From contig JAGVJT010000226.1 in NCBI GenBank assembly GCA_020050955.1, forward strand, positions 1 through 5,683: a DNA stretch of 5,683 nucleotides, in the 5' to 3' direction. Position numbers and translations under genes: made by a program. Positions 5,277-5,683 of the stretch are shown here, in pieces; the stretch's first letter is position 1, and each line of letters starts with the position of its first letter. The notes under the pieces are model-generated. The model had not been told where the DNA came from. It worked only from the letters and a program-made list of their open reading frames with translations, and did not search any database. This DNA comes from Legionellales bacterium. GTDB taxonomy: Bacteria; Pseudomonadota; Gammaproteobacteria; Legionellales; Legionellaceae.

Positions 5277-5683
5277 ATGAGCACATTGGTTCTTGTTGAA
5301 CATGATAATCAACACATGCATGCTTCAATGCCGCAAGTATTGGCGAGTGCGTTACAATTAGATGAACCTGTTGTTTTTTGTGTTATTGGATATCAATGCG
5401 GTGCTGTTGCACAACAAGCATCGTTACTTCAAGGTGTAAGTTCTGTCTTGTGGTTTGATGATGTGTGCTATGAGCATCAGTTTGCTGAAAATATTAGCCA
5501 AGTTGTCGTGTCTATTGCAGATAAGTATCAAACCATCATGGCATCATCCACGACGTATGGTAAAAATGTGCTGCCTCGTATTGCGGCTTTGTTAGATGTC
5601 GTGCAAGTTTCTGATGTGACGCGAATCGTCAGTCACGACATATTTGAGCGCCCTATTTATGCTGGAAATGCGTTAGAGAGACT
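5277..5683 (+). CDS. etfA: Electron transfer flavoprotein alpha subunit, 3' end outside the window
   Basis: The reading frame starts at an ATG six bases after a strong AAGGAG (5265-5270) and stays open to the edge, giving 135 residues of a protein normally about 310-320 long. I translated it by hand. It begins MSTLVLVEHDN and contains VVFCVIGYQCG (32-42), GVSSVLWFDDVCYEHQFAE (53-71) and TYGKNVLPRIAALLDVVQVSD (93-113). It ends in DIFERPIYAGNALER (121-135), all typical of the EtfA N-terminal domain. The FAD-binding C-terminal domain, including its signature motif, lies beyond the window, so integrity cannot be judged. It follows etfB by 18 bases and encodes its obligate partner; the FAD of the ETF heterodimer sits mainly in this subunit. 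A nearby overlapping ATG at 5272 ends at once in TGA and is not the start. Confidence 0.95.
   Translation, partial: MSTLVLVEHDNQHMHASMPQVLASALQLDEPVVFCVIGYQCGAVAQQASLLQGVSSVLWFDDVCYEHQFAENISQVVVSIADKYQTIMASSTTYGKNVLPRIAALLDVVQVSDVTRIVSHDIFERPIYAGNALER

Overview
The window looks like a chromosomal segment of an AT-rich gammaproteobacterium. The dnaB-alr gene order, the DUF2147 periplasmic protein, the Rickettsia 17 kDa-type glycine-zipper lipoprotein and an etfB-etfA pair all fit this. An intracellular or host-associated lineage such as the Legionellales (Coxiella/Legionella relatives) is my best guess, but it is inference from gene style and base composition and cannot be proved here.

Left part (1-1378), accessory-looking. 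A coiled-coil-rich hypothetical protein that may begin upstream of the window runs rightwards to 571. It converges on a small leftward gene (589-864) for an exported protein with a tandem 13-residue repeat and four evenly spaced cysteines. A 9-bp perfect inverted repeat spans both stop codons. Divergent from the small gene is a DUF2147 periplasmic protein (938-1378), with a good ribosome binding site and a candidate extended -10 promoter. It is followed by a strong hairpin.

Central part (1490-4424), housekeeping. Replicative helicase DnaB starts at a GTG with no obvious Shine-Dalgarno. One base after its stop comes alanine racemase Alr, whose ribosome binding site lies inside the end of dnaB. 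Fifteen bases after alr comes a glycine-zipper outer-membrane lipoprotein. The three genes look like one transcription unit linking DNA replication, D-alanine supply for peptidoglycan, and an envelope lipoprotein. A large stem followed by a T run comes after it.

Right part (4497-5683), energy metabolism. etfB and the 5' portion of etfA encode the two subunits of electron transfer flavoprotein, which carries electrons from acyl-CoA and related dehydrogenases to the quinone pool. etfA runs off the right edge.

I see no rRNA, tRNA, CRISPR array, insertion sequence or phage gene. I found no convincing new multi-gene system. The most unusual item is the small repeat-containing exported protein at 589-864, followed by the unassigned coiled-coil protein at the left edge.
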